Shown: positions 26,885-35,666, counted from the first letter of the stretch. The stretch: 64,000 nt of DNA from Bacillota bacterium (GCA_029006195.1 JAQXGH010000048.1:1-64000), one strand, 5' to 3'. The notes: generated by a model from the sequence alone, not told the origin. A program made the numbers and translations.

Positions 26885-28675
26885 ATGCCAGATTTAATGG
26901 GAATAAAATCCAGCGTACAGCAATTTGCCGATGCAATTGGAATTGCGCTGGGTGTAGAAGTTGAAATAGTAGATAATAAGCTTAACATCATAGGTGGTAC
27001 AGGAATATACAGCAAGATGGTTGGCCAGAAGGAAGAAGGCGGCGATCTTGAGAGTAATTACTTATATGCCAGAGTGCTTAGAACTGGTGTTACTCAGTTT
27101 ATTGAAGATGCTTTATCTGATGCTGAATATGATGAAGGAGGAGCAGGAGCTACTCTTTCAGGTGAAAGAGCAGAAATATGCACACCTATAAAGGTCAATG
27201 ATAATATTATTGGGATCATAGGTCTTATCGCATTCAACGATGAACAGATGAATATTTTGTCGGACCCTAACAGGAGTCTGATTCCATTTGTTGAGAAAAT
27301 GGCGGATCTTCTGGCGGCTAAGTCGGAGCAGCAGAGAAAACTCAAGAAAGTTGAGGTTTCCAGAGATGAAATGTCAACTGTGCTTGAAACAGCGCATGAA
27401 GGTATCTTTGCACTTGATAAGAAGGGTTATGTCAAGCACTGTAACCACAGAGCTGCTAGATTATTTGAGACAACTAAGGTTGACTTATTAGGTAAACACA
27501 TAAACAACATAATGCCTGGAAGTCCAGCCGTTAAGGTACTGGAAACAGGCAGAGGATATACAGAAAATGAAGAAATCTTCAGCTATGGAGATAGACAGTT
27601 CCACTTCATCGTTACAGTTAAACCTTTTATGGGTGGGGATGAAGTTGACGGTGTAGTAGTATCATTTAGAGATATTGAAGAAGCTCAAAAGTTGGTGTAT
27701 AATTTCAACAATAGGGCCGTGAAGAATACTGTAGATGATATCATCGGAAATAGCCGTAAGATAATGACTGCCAAGAGGCAGACTCTCGTTATTTCGAAGA
27801 GTAATTCTACAATTCTTATCACAGGTGAAAGTGGCACCGGTAAAGAAATGTTCGCGAAAGCCGTTCATTTTGCTAGCTCTAGGGCTGATAAACCTTTCGT
27901 AACAGTAAACTGTGGAGCAATTCCAGAAAACCTTCTGGAGAGTGAACTGTTTGGTTACGAGAAGGGAGCATTTACGGGAGCAAGTGATAAGGGTAAGACA
28001 GGTAAGTTTGAACAAGCTGATGGTGGCACGATATTCCTTGATGAAATAGGTGATATGCCACTGCATCTGCAGGTCAAGATACTGCACGTGCTCCAGAACA
28101 TGCAGTTCGAACGTATAGGTGGCAACAGAGAGATCATGGTTGATGTTCGTGTTATTGCGGCAACAAACAAGAATCTGGAGGCACTTATCTCTGAGGGTAA
28201 ATTCAGAGAGGACTTATACTACAGATTAAGTGTTATTCCTCTTAGCATTCCACCGCTCAGAGAGAGAAAAGAAGATATTAAATTACTGATGTATCACTTC
28301 CTCAGGAAGTACAATACATTCATGAATAGAAAGATCAGTGGATTCTCTAAGGAAGTTGAAGAACTTTATATGAACCATGACTGGCCAGGTAATGTTAGAG
28401 AACTTGAGAATGCCGTTGAATATGGAACTAATATGGCGTTCGGTAATATGATCACTATTGATGAAGTTCCAGCTCGAATCCTCAAGAAGGAAGAGGAAAT
28501 CGTTAAATTCAAGAATCTGGACAGACCTCTTGCTGAGCAGGTTAAAATGTACGAGAAGGAAATAATCACTCGTAAACTTAAGCAGCACAATGGTGTTAAA
28601 GACATCGTGGCTAAGGAACTGGGATTGTCCAGAGCAACACTGTATAGAAAGCTCTCAGAGCTTGATATAAAATAA
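26885..28675 (+). CDS. Sigma-54-dependent transcriptional activator with PAS sensor
   Basis: A 596-aa bacterial enhancer-binding protein. An N-terminal sensor region (about 1-150) resembles a GAF-like ligand domain ([20 protein letters not shown]), then a PAS domain (about 160-265), an AAA+ domain (about 284-515) with Walker A GESGTGKE (about 314), the sigma-54 contact loop GAFTGA (about 361), and a Fis-type helix-turn-helix at the C-terminus ([12 protein letters not shown]). It should activate RNA polymerase carrying RpoN. The likely target is the adjacent amino-acid catabolism gene, by analogy with many clostridial loci, but I see no -24/-12 element upstream of that gene. Lacks a receiver domain, so the signal is probably a bound ligand. 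Confidence 0.93.
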   Translation: MPDLMGIKSSVQQFADAIGIALGVEVEIVDNKLNIIGGTGIYSKMVGQKEEGGDLESNYLYARVLRTGVTQFIEDALSDAEYDEGGAGATLSGERAEICTPIKVNDNIIGIIGLIAFNDEQMNILSDPNRSLIPFVEKMADLLAAKSEQQRKLKKVEVSRDEMSTVLETAHEGIFALDKKGYVKHCNHRAARLFETTKVDLLGKHINNIMPGSPAVKVLETGRGYTENEEIFSYGDRQFHFIVTVKPFMGGDEVDGVVVSFRDIEEAQKLVYNFNNRAVKNTVDDIIGNSRKIMTAKRQTLVISKSNSTILITGESGTGKEMFAKAVHFASSRADKPFVTVNCGAIPENLLESELFGYEKGAFTGASDKGKTGKFEQADGGTIFLDEIGDMPLHLQVKILHVLQNMQFERIGGNREIMVDVRVIAATNKNLEALISEGKFREDLYYRLSVIPLSIPPLRERKEDIKLLMYHFLRKYNTFMNRKISGFSKEVEELYMNHDWPGNVRELENAVEYGTNMAFGNMITIDEVPARILKKEEEIVKFKNLDRPLAEQVKMYEKEIITRKLKQHNGVKDIVAKELGLSRATLYRKLSELDIK

Positions 28676-28691
28676 TCATTTATTCTATATT
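28662..28691 (+). promoter_or_regulatory. Sigma-A-like promoter for the gabT-like gene
   Basis: TTGATA (28662-28667), an 18-bp spacer and TATATT (28686-28691). The -35 box lies in the last codons of the sigma-54 activator gene. No GG-N10-GC element typical of sigma-54 promoters is visible in the intergenic stretch. Confidence 0.55.
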
Positions 28692-28711
28692 GTTTCACAA
28701 AAGCATAGAAT
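28682..28711. promoter_or_regulatory. Nested palindrome over the gabT-like promoter (candidate operator)
   Basis: An outer inverted repeat ATTCTAT (28682-28688)/ATAGAAT (28705-28711) encloses an inner TTGT-TTC-ACAA (28690-28700). It overlaps the -10 box and the expected transcription start and ends about 5 bases before AAGGAGG. A repressor bound here would block transcription; as RNA it could also fold near the ribosome binding site. Confidence 0.5.
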
Positions 28712-28727
28712 TCTAAGGAGGAAAATT

Positions 28728-30086
28728 ATGTCATTAAGAGAAGCATTACCAAAAATCGTTACTCCACTGCCAGGCCCTAAGGCTCAGGCTATGATCGAAA
28801 GAAGAGCTAAGAACGTTCCAGGCGCTATCGGTACAGCTTACAAGTGCTGCATCGAAAGAGGTGAAGGCGCTATGTTCGAAGACGTTGATGGAAACATCTT
28901 CCTCGACTGGATCGCAGGCGTTGGCGTACTGAACATTGGTTACAGCCACCCAGAACTCATCGAAGCAGTTAAGGAACAGGCTGACAAGTTCTTCCACTCA
29001 ATGTTCAACATCACTACTCACGAAACTTACCTCAAGTTAGCAGAAGAAATGAACAGAATCGTTCCAGTTAAGGGCGACGCTAAGAAGTCATACTTCGTAT
29101 GCTCAGGTTCAGAAGCTGACGAAAACGCTGTTAAGGTTGCTAGAGGCTTCACTAAGAGACCTAACATCATCGTATTCACAGGTGCTTTCCACGGTAGAAC
29201 TGCTATGACAATGACTATGACTGCTAAGAAGTCATACGCTGTTGACATGGGTCCTTTCCCTGATGGTATCTACAGAGTAGAATTCCCTAACCTTTACAGA
29301 GCTCCTGGTCACATGACTGAAGAAGAAGCAATCGCTTACTATGTAAAGAAGTTAGAAGACGCTCTTATCGAAGTAACTCCTGCTCACCAGTGTGCTGCTA
29401 TCGTATTCGAACCAGTACAGGGCGAAGGCGGCTTCATTCCTGCACCTATCGAATGGGTTAAGGCTGTAAGAAGAATCTGTGACGAAAATGGCATCCTCAT
29501 GGTATGTGACGAAGTACAGTGCGGTTGGTCAAGATCAGGTAAGATGTTCGCATCACAGTATTTCGCAGATGCTGGTTGCGCTCCTGACATCATGACTACA
29601 GCTAAGTCAATCGCTGGTGGTCTCCCACTTTCAGCAATCACTGCTAGAGCAGAAATCATGGATGCAGTTCCTGGCGGTACTATCGGTGGTACTTATGGTG
29701 CAAACGCTGTTTCAGCTGCTGCTGCTATTAAGGTTATCGAAGTTATGGAAAGAGATGACTACCCAGGTAAGGCAATGCACATTGCAGAAGTTTCAAAGGC
29801 TAAGATGGCTGCTATGGCTGAAAAGTATCCTTGCATCGGCGATGTTAGAGGTACAGGCGCAATGATGGGTATCGAATTCGTAACTGATAGAGAAACTAAG
29901 GAACCTGCTGCTGCATTAGTAAGCGCTATCGTTCAGAACGCTATGAACAAGGGTCTGTTACTCGAAGCTGCTGGTACTTACAACAACGTTATCAGACTTC
30001 TGATTCCACTCGTAGTAACTGACGAACAGCTCGAAGTTGGTTTCGAAATCCTCGAATCAGCAATCGCTGAAGAATCAGCAAAGTAG
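28728..30086 (+). CDS. gabT: Class III PLP aminotransferase, 4-aminobutyrate aminotransferase-like
   Basis: A 452-aa omega-aminotransferase, closest in pattern to GabT, which moves the amino group of 4-aminobutyrate to 2-oxoglutarate. Visible: the CSGSEADENAVK PLP-phosphate region, GAFHGRT, the EPVQGEGG block, CDEVQCGWSRSG, and TTAKSIAGGLPLSA with the PLP lysine (about 292). The family also includes ornithine and acetylornithine enzymes, so substrate is inferred. Codon choice is very biased (AAG, GCT, TTC, GAC), which suggests high expression and a central catabolic role. It stands alone between its own promoter and a strong terminator, right after the sigma-54 activator that may control it. 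Confidence 0.9.
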   Translation: MSLREALPKIVTPLPGPKAQAMIERRAKNVPGAIGTAYKCCIERGEGAMFEDVDGNIFLDWIAGVGVLNIGYSHPELIEAVKEQADKFFHSMFNITTHETYLKLAEEMNRIVPVKGDAKKSYFVCSGSEADENAVKVARGFTKRPNIIVFTGAFHGRTAMTMTMTAKKSYAVDMGPFPDGIYRVEFPNLYRAPGHMTEEEAIAYYVKKLEDALIEVTPAHQCAAIVFEPVQGEGGFIPAPIEWVKAVRRICDENGILMVCDEVQCGWSRSGKMFASQYFADAGCAPDIMTTAKSIAGGLPLSAITARAEIMDAVPGGTIGGTYGANAVSAAAAIKVIEVMERDDYPGKAMHIAEVSKAKMAAMAEKYPCIGDVRGTGAMMGIEFVTDRETKEPAAALVSAIVQNAMNKGLLLEAAGTYNNVIRLLIPLVVTDEQLEVGFEILESAIAEESAK

Positions 30087-30118
30087 TTTTGGCTTAGTCC
30101 ACAGTAACTAATTTGTAA

Positions 30119-30151
30119 TAAAAAAGCTTCCCTTTTTGGGAAGCTTTTTTA
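30119..30151 (+). terminator. Intrinsic terminator of the gabT-like gene
   Basis: AAAAAGCTTCCC (30121-30132), loop TTTTT, GGGAAGCTTTTTT (30138-30150). A perfect 12-bp stem followed by a T-run, 33 bases after the stop codon. Confidence 0.93.
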
Positions 30152-30218
30152 TTGGGAATTAATGAATAACAATTCAATATATAATATGTATAGTTTTGTT
30201 TTTTACTCAAATTTACGG

Positions 30219-30247
30219 TTGATTTATATAGGCTTTTTGGTTATAAT
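30219..30247 (+). promoter_or_regulatory. Sigma-A promoter of the candidate small RNA
   Basis: TTGATT (30219-30224), exactly 17 bases, TATAAT (30242-30247). The predicted start at about 30254 coincides with the first base of a hairpin. Confidence 0.75.
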
Positions 30248-30253
30248 ACAAGT

Positions 30254-30336
30254 GAAGTTATCCCCCTGATAACTTCATTAATCTCTAATCCCAATACCCC
30301 TTTTAACAAAAGAGACCTTCGGGTCTCTTTTGTTTT
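30254..30336 (+). ncRNA. Candidate small RNA with C-rich unpaired motifs
   Basis: A near-consensus promoter, a 9-bp hairpin right at the predicted 5' end (GAAGTTATC/GATAACTTC with loop CCCCT), an unpaired pyrimidine-rich stretch with CCC and CCCC motifs, and a perfect UUCG terminator together define an 83-nt transcription unit with no ORF. C-rich single-stranded motifs that can pair with Shine-Dalgarno sequences are a known trait of Firmicutes trans-acting sRNAs such as RsaE. It may instead be a leader that attenuates the exonuclease gene 17 bases downstream. No family is recognised. Confidence 0.6.
30305..30336 (+). terminator. UUCG-loop intrinsic terminator
   Basis: ACAAAAGAGACC (30306-30317), TTCG, GGTCTCTTTTGT (30322-30333), then TTT. 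Twelve perfect base pairs closed by a stable UUCG tetraloop. It ends the candidate sRNA and lies 17 bases before the next ATG. Confidence 0.9.
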
Positions 30337-30352
30337 ATGTTATAATAATTTC

Positions 30353-31387
30353 ATGAAGCACATAGTTGAAGAATTTGAAGAAATCATATACGAAAGCGCG
30401 CTCTGGAATTTCTATTTTGACGGAATGAAAGTGGGAGTTTTAGATATCGAAACAACAGGCTTAAATCCATCAAGAAATAAGTTTGTCCTGGGATGTATCT
30501 ACGATGTTCAGTCACATAAACTCCACCAGATTTTAGCTCAGTCAAGAGCAGAGGAAATGCAGAGCTTAGCTGAATACATAAAGCTCATTGATAATTTAGA
30601 TGTTGTATTAACATATAACGGCAGGCATTTTGACATACCTTTCATTCAGAAGAGGATGGAGGTATCAAGAAATGCCGTTAATTATATTATGAGGGGTAGT
30701 GAAGATTGTTTCTTGCCTTACAATCTGGATCTTTATTTAGTGCTTAATGGGTATTCGCCGATAAAGAAACTGGTTCCTAACATGAAACAGAAAACCATCG
30801 AGAACTATATGGGCTTCTGGATGAACAGGGCGGATGAAATCTCTGGTGCTGAAAGTGTCGATCTTTTTAATCATTACGAAGCCACTGGAGATGAAGAAGC
30901 TGAGAAGAAGATCCTGCTCCACAACAATGATGACGTAAGGCAGCTTACTAAACTGTCAAAGGCAGTAATAAAAAGTGACTTTCACAAGGCTATGTTCGCG
31001 CTTGGTTTTCCTGTTAGAAATTTAATTATCAGGAAGATAAGGTTAGAACGCGATGCTTTAGAAATCAAGGGATTGCAACGCGTTAAGGCTATGAATGGAG
31101 TATCGCCAATAGACTATATGGGATATTCGTTCGGTGATTATCCTACTGTATCAAGGTTCAGAAAAGATACGGCTGATTTTTTACTTAGACTTCCTATAAT
31201 CAGGCAGTCAGGAATGGCGCTTGCTGATATTCGAGCAGCTGGACTTGATGAAGAAGAATTCGGAATGTATCCATCTTGTGGAAGTGGTTTTCTCATTTTA
31301 GAGGATGGCAATGGAATCAGACATATGGAAACAAACCATCTCATTAAAGCATTCATAGAGAAATTTATTGATTTCGAACTAAACTAG
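30353..31387 (+). CDS. Ribonuclease H-like (YprB type) exonuclease-domain protein
   Basis: A 344-aa protein with an RNase H-like DEDD exonuclease fold of the YprB group: VLDIETTGL (about 29, two metal-binding acids), LTYNGRHFDIPFI (third acid, about 85-97) and HNNDDVRQL (about 187). The C-terminal 130 residues have no domain I recognise. Whether it cuts RNA or DNA is unknown. The start is unusual: TATAAT at 30341-30346 is 6 bases before ATG 30353 and no Shine-Dalgarno lies between, so the mRNA may be leaderless; ATG 30425 is an in-frame alternative that would still keep VGVLDIETTGL. Confidence 0.82.
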   Translation: MKHIVEEFEEIIYESALWNFYFDGMKVGVLDIETTGLNPSRNKFVLGCIYDVQSHKLHQILAQSRAEEMQSLAEYIKLIDNLDVVLTYNGRHFDIPFIQKRMEVSRNAVNYIMRGSEDCFLPYNLDLYLVLNGYSPIKKLVPNMKQKTIENYMGFWMNRADEISGAESVDLFNHYEATGDEEAEKKILLHNNDDVRQLTKLSKAVIKSDFHKAMFALGFPVRNLIIRKIRLERDALEIKGLQRVKAMNGVSPIDYMGYSFGDYPTVSRFRKDTADFLLRLPIIRQSGMALADIRAAGLDEEEFGMYPSCGSGFLILEDGNGIRHMETNHLIKAFIEKFIDFELN

Positions 31388-31419
31388 AAATTTGGATCAT
31401 AAAAGGAAAGAGATTTGTA

Positions 31420-32298
31420 ATGATAAATCAATTTGTAAATTATCTGATAACAGAAAAGCGCAAGGCAGAAAACACAGTTGCTGCCTACGAGAGTGATGTT
31501 AGAGAGTTTGCAGGTTTTGAAGAAGGAAGAGGCGTTAACGACTTGGCAAATTGCACCAGCACAGACGTGGTTGCGTATTTACATGAATTAAGAGCTCAGA
31601 AGAAATCTTCTTCTACAATAAACAGAAAGCTATCGTCTATCAGGGCTTTTTATTCATACCTTATGAGTAGAGAAATCGTAAAGGACAATCCTACTTCGGG
31701 TGTCAAATCACCTAAGCCTGAACCTAAGGAACTTGAATATTTATCACTTCAGGATATAGATAAATTAATGGAAGCTCAGGACGAAAGTGATAAGGGAATA
31801 AGAGATAGAGCAATCCTTGAGGTACTATATGCTACTGGCATTAAGGCTAGCGAACTGATAGCTATGAATGTTGAAGATGCTAACATAAGAATGGGCTTTA
31901 TCACTTGCAATAATGATTATGAGCATGCGAGAATAGTGCCTCTTGGCAGACCTGCCAGAGCAGCTCTTGAGAAATATATTTATAACGTAAGACCTAAATT
32001 GCTGCTTGGCAATGAGGAAGAAAAGGCTATGTTCCTCAATTATCAAGGTGTTAGGATCTCCAGACAGGGGCTTTGGAAGGTCCTTAAGGAGTGCGGCAAG
32101 AAAGCTGAACTTGACATAGGGCTTAACCCTAATATTATTAGGAATTCATTTGCCATTCATATGCTGCAGAATGGAGCTGACCTTAAGTCGCTTCAGGAGC
32201 TTATGGGGTATGAAGATATTTCGGCTACTCAGATTTATCTGACAGCCATGAAAACAAGGATAAAGGATGTTTATGATAGAGCGCACCCTAGAGCATAA
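31420..32298 (+). CDS. XerD-like tyrosine recombinase with eroded active site
   Basis: A 292-aa protein colinear with XerD over its whole length: N-terminal SAM-like DNA-binding domain (about 1-90) and C-terminal catalytic fold (about 105-292), ending HPRA as in E. coli XerD. Aligned with a constant offset of -6 to E. coli XerD, the catalytic residues are R148 to K142, K172 to D166, H244 to N238, R247 kept as R241, H270 to Y264 and nucleophile Y279 kept as Y273. Four of six are replaced, so normal strand exchange is unlikely, yet the frame is open and well conserved elsewhere. It may bind DNA or partner with a true Xer protein. AAAGGAAAG precedes the ATG. No element ends or other integration genes surround it. 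Confidence 0.85.
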   Translation: MINQFVNYLITEKRKAENTVAAYESDVREFAGFEEGRGVNDLANCTSTDVVAYLHELRAQKKSSSTINRKLSSIRAFYSYLMSREIVKDNPTSGVKSPKPEPKELEYLSLQDIDKLMEAQDESDKGIRDRAILEVLYATGIKASELIAMNVEDANIRMGFITCNNDYEHARIVPLGRPARAALEKYIYNVRPKLLLGNEEEKAMFLNYQGVRISRQGLWKVLKECGKKAELDIGLNPNIIRNSFAIHMLQNGADLKSLQELMGYEDISATQIYLTAMKTRIKDVYDRAHPRA

Positions 32299-32322
32299 AA
32301 ATAAAAAATCTGTTATTCGATA

Positions 32323-32351
32323 TTGAGTATATATGCACAATTAGGTATAAT
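32323..32351 (+). promoter_or_regulatory. Sigma-A promoter of carB
   Basis: TTGAGT (32323-32328), 17-bp spacer, TATAAT (32346-32351). Transcription should start near 32358, leaving a leader of about 33 bases to ATG 32391 and only about 12 to the track start at 32370. Confidence 0.8.
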
Positions 32352-32390
32352 GTATTAGTTTTGTAAATAATGGAGATAGAAGGTGTGAAA

Positions 32391-35300
32391 ATGGGAAAAC
32401 TAAAAGATGTCAATAAAGTATTAATTATCGGTTCAGGTCCGATCGTTATCGGACAGGCATGCGAATTTGACTATTCAGGAACACAGGCTTGTAAGGCTCT
32501 GAGAAAGCTTGGATATGAAATCGTTCTTGTTAACTCAAACCCTGCAACAATCATGACAGATCCTGAAATTGCTGATGTAACATACATCGAGCCTCTTAAT
32601 GTTAAGAGACTTGAACAGATTATCGCTAAGGAACGTCCTGATGCAGTGCTCCCTAACCTGGGAGGTCAGTCAGGCCTTAACCTTTGCTCAGAACTGGCTC
32701 AGAAGGGCGTTCTCGACAAGTACGGCGTTAAGGTAATCGGTGTTCAGCTGGACGCTATCGAAAGAGGCGAAGACAGAATCGAATTCAAGAAGACTATGGA
32801 CAGACTGGGCATTGAAATGGCAAGAAGCCAGGTTTGCTACACTGTTGAAGAAGGCCTTGAAATCGCAGAAAGACTGGGCTTCCCAGTTGTATTAAGACCT
32901 GCTTATACTATGGGCGGTACAGGCGGCGGTATTGTAAATAATGAAGAAGAGTTCAGGGCTGTATGCAGCAGAGGTCTGCAGGCCAGCCTTGTAGGTCAGG
33001 TTCTGGTTGAAGAATGTATTACTGGATGGGAAGAACTCGAACTGGAAGTAGTTAGAGACTCAGAAGGTAACATGATCACAGTATGCTTCATTGAAAACAT
33101 CGACCCTGTTGGTGTTCACACTGGTGACTCATTCTGTTCAGCTCCTATGCTCACAATTCCTGAAGATGTTCAGAAGGAACTGCAGAGACAGGCGTATGCA
33201 ATCGTAAATGAAATCGAAGTTATCGGTGGAACAAATGTACAGTTCGCACGTGATACAGAAAGTGGCAGAATAATCGTAATCGAAATCAACCCACGTACAT
33301 CACGTTCATCAGCTCTGGCATCAAAGGCAACAGGTTTCCCAATTGCTCTTGTATCAGCTATGCTGGCTGCAGGACTCACACTTAAAGATATTCCATGTGG
33401 TAAGTATGGTACTCTCGACAAGTACGTACCAGATGGAGATTACATTGTAATCAAGTTTGCTCGTTGGGCTTTCGAAAAGTTCAAGGGCGTTGAAGATAAG
33501 CTCGGAACTCAGATGAGAGCTGTAGGCGAAGTTATGAGTATTGGTAAGACTTATAAGGAAGCTTTCCAGAAGGCAATCAGATCACTGGAAAACGGCCACT
33601 ATGGTCTTGGCCACGCTAACAACTTTGATTCTCTGACTAAGGAAGAACTCCTTGCTAAGTTAGAATATCCAACAAGTGAGCGTCAGTTCGTAATGTATGA
33701 AGCCTTCAGAAAGGGTGCTACAGTTGATGAAATCTTCGAACTGACTAAGATCAAGCACTACTTCCTTGAACAGATGAAGGAACTGGTTGAAGAAGAAGAA
33801 GCTTTACTTCAGGCTAAGGGTTCACTTCCTTCAGATGAAGCTCTTATTACAGCTAAGAAGGATGGTTTCTCAGATAAGTACCTCAGCCAGATTCTCGAAG
33901 TTCCTGAAGCAGACATCAGAAACAAGAGACTTGCTCTGGGTGTTGAAGAATGCTGGGAAGGCGTACACGTAAGCGGTACAGAAAACAGTGCTTACTACTA
34001 CTCAACTTACAACTCAGAAGATAAGAATCCTGTTTCATCAAACAAGAAAATCATGATTCTGGGTGGTGGCCCTAACAGAATCGGACAGGGTATCGAATTC
34101 GACTACTGCTGCGTACATGCTGCAATGGCTCTTAAGAAGCTGGGATTCGAAACTATCATCGTTAACTGTAATCCAGAAACTGTATCAACAGACTATGATA
34201 CATCAGATAAGCTCTACTTCGAACCACTCACACTGGAAGATGTACTGAGCATTTACAATAAAGAAAAGCCTCTGGGCGTAATCGCACAGTTCGGTGGACA
34301 GACTCCACTTAACCTGGCTTCACAGCTCAAGGCAAACGGCGTAAACATCCTGGGAACTTCACCTGAAATCATCGACCTGGCAGAAGATAGAGATAACTTC
34401 CGTGCTATGATGGATAAACTGGGAATCCCAATGCCAGAAGCAGGCATGGCTGTAAACGTTGAAGAAGCTCTCAAAATCGCAAATGAAATCACATATCCTG
34501 TAATGGTTAGACCTTCATACGTTCTTGGTGGTCGTGGTATGGAAATCGTATATGACGATGAAATGCTGACAGACTACATGAATGCAGCTGTAGGCGTAAC
34601 TCCTGACAGACCTATCCTCATCGATAGATTCCTTAATAATGCTATGGAATGTGAATCAGATGCTATCTGCGATGGCAAGCATGCGTTCGTTCCTGCAGTT
34701 ATGGAACACATCGAAGAAGCAGGCGTACACTCAGGTGACTCAGCTTGTATCATTCCTTCGAGACACATTTCAGATGAACATCTGGCTACAATCAAGGAAT
34801 ACACTCGTAAAATCGCAGAAGAACTTCATGTAGAAGGTCTTATGAACATGCAGTATGCTATCGAAAACGATAAGGTATACGTAATCGAAGCTAACCCTAG
34901 AGCTTCACGTACAGTTCCTCTCGTATCAAAGGTATGTAACATCAGAATGGTACCTCTGGCAACTGAAATCGTAACAAGAGAGCTTACTGGTAAGCCTTCA
35001 CCAATTGAAGGTCTTAAGGAAAATGATATTCCTTACTATGGTGTTAAGGAATCAGCATTCCCATTCAACATGTTCCAGGAAGTTGACCCTGTGCTTGGAC
35101 CTGAAATGCGTTCAACAGGCGAAGTTCTTGGCCTTGCTGAAAACTGGTCAGAAGCATTCTATAAGTCACAGGAAGCTGTTAACTACGAACTTCCAACTGA
35201 AGGCGGCGTTCTTATTTCAGTAAGTGATAAGGATAAGGATGATGCTGTAGAAGTTGCTAGAAACTTCCACGAAGCTGGAATGCCAATCTACGCTACAGGC

Positions 35301-35606
35301 GGAACATTTGCTAAGATTATCCAGGCTGGTATCCCTGCTGAATTCATCAGAAAGCTTAATGAAGACAGCAACGCTATCCTCGATAAGATCGGTGATGGAA
35401 CAATCAAGATCGTTGTTAATTCAGCTCGTGGTATCATCTCAAAGAGACATGACCAGTACATCAGAAGAGCTGCTATTAAGAATAAGATACCTTACATGAC
35501 TACAATGAGAGCTGCAAAGGCTGCAGCACAGGCTATCAATCAGATTAAGGTAAATGGACAGAGCGAACTTTGCTCACTTCAGGAACTGCACGCTAAGATC
35601 AAGTAG
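32391..35606 (+). CDS. carB: Carbamoyl phosphate synthase, large subunit
   Basis: Makes carbamoyl phosphate from bicarbonate, ammonia (from the CarA glutaminase) and two ATP, feeding pyrimidine and arginine synthesis. The 1071-aa protein has two homologous ATP-grasp halves, starting with GSGPIVIGQACEFDYSGTQ and GGGPNRIGQGIEFDYC, and a C-terminal MGS-like regulatory domain (about 930-1071). ATG 32391 with GAAGGTG upstream gives the usual family N-terminus; the track start at 32370 has no Shine-Dalgarno. No carA is next to it: the gene is flanked by its own promoter and terminator. Confidence 0.96.
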   Translation: MGKLKDVNKVLIIGSGPIVIGQACEFDYSGTQACKALRKLGYEIVLVNSNPATIMTDPEIADVTYIEPLNVKRLEQIIAKERPDAVLPNLGGQSGLNLCSELAQKGVLDKYGVKVIGVQLDAIERGEDRIEFKKTMDRLGIEMARSQVCYTVEEGLEIAERLGFPVVLRPAYTMGGTGGGIVNNEEEFRAVCSRGLQASLVGQVLVEECITGWEELELEVVRDSEGNMITVCFIENIDPVGVHTGDSFCSAPMLTIPEDVQKELQRQAYAIVNEIEVIGGTNVQFARDTESGRIIVIEINPRTSRSSALASKATGFPIALVSAMLAAGLTLKDIPCGKYGTLDKYVPDGDYIVIKFARWAFEKFKGVEDKLGTQMRAVGEVMSIGKTYKEAFQKAIRSLENGHYGLGHANNFDSLTKEELLAKLEYPTSERQFVMYEAFRKGATVDEIFELTKIKHYFLEQMKELVEEEEALLQAKGSLPSDEALITAKKDGFSDKYLSQILEVPEADIRNKRLALGVEECWEGVHVSGTENSAYYYSTYNSEDKNPVSSNKKIMILGGGPNRIGQGIEFDYCCVHAAMALKKLGFETIIVNCNPETVSTDYDTSDKLYFEPLTLEDVLSIYNKEKPLGVIAQFGGQTPLNLASQLKANGVNILGTSPEIIDLAEDRDNFRAMMDKLGIPMPEAGMAVNVEEALKIANEITYPVMVRPSYVLGGRGMEIVYDDEMLTDYMNAAVGVTPDRPILIDRFLNNAMECESDAICDGKHAFVPAVMEHIEEAGVHSGDSACIIPSRHISDEHLATIKEYTRKIAEELHVEGLMNMQYAIENDKVYVIEANPRASRTVPLVSKVCNIRMVPLATEIVTRELTGKPSPIEGLKENDIPYYGVKESAFPFNMFQEVDPVLGPEMRSTGEVLGLAENWSEAFYKSQEAVNYELPTEGGVLISVSDKDKDDAVEVARNFHEAGMPIYATGGTFAKIIQAGIPAEFIRKLNEDSNAILDKIGDGTIKIVVNSARGIISKRHDQYIRRAAIKNKIPYMTTMRAAKAAAQAINQIKVNGQSELCSLQELHAKIK

Positions 35607-35633
35607 TCAGAAAACAAAACCCTAAATATATTG

Positions 35634-35666
35634 CGACTGCAAGGAAAAAATCCTTGCAGTCGTTTT
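35634..35666 (+). terminator. Intrinsic terminator of carB
   Basis: CGACTGCAAGGA (35634-35645), loop AAAAA, TCCTTGCAGTCG (35651-35662), then TTTT. A perfect 12-bp stem 27 bases after the carB stop. Its 3' arm contains the -35 box of the next promoter. Confidence 0.92.

Noticed and set aside
28676-28727. Sigma-54 (-24/-12) promoter before the gabT-like gene
   Set aside because: Searched because of the adjacent activator; no GG-N10-GC spacing is present.
31420-32298. Integrase of a genomic island
   Set aside because: Colinear with XerD rather than phage integrases, active site eroded, not next to a tRNA, and no att-like repeats or cargo genes.
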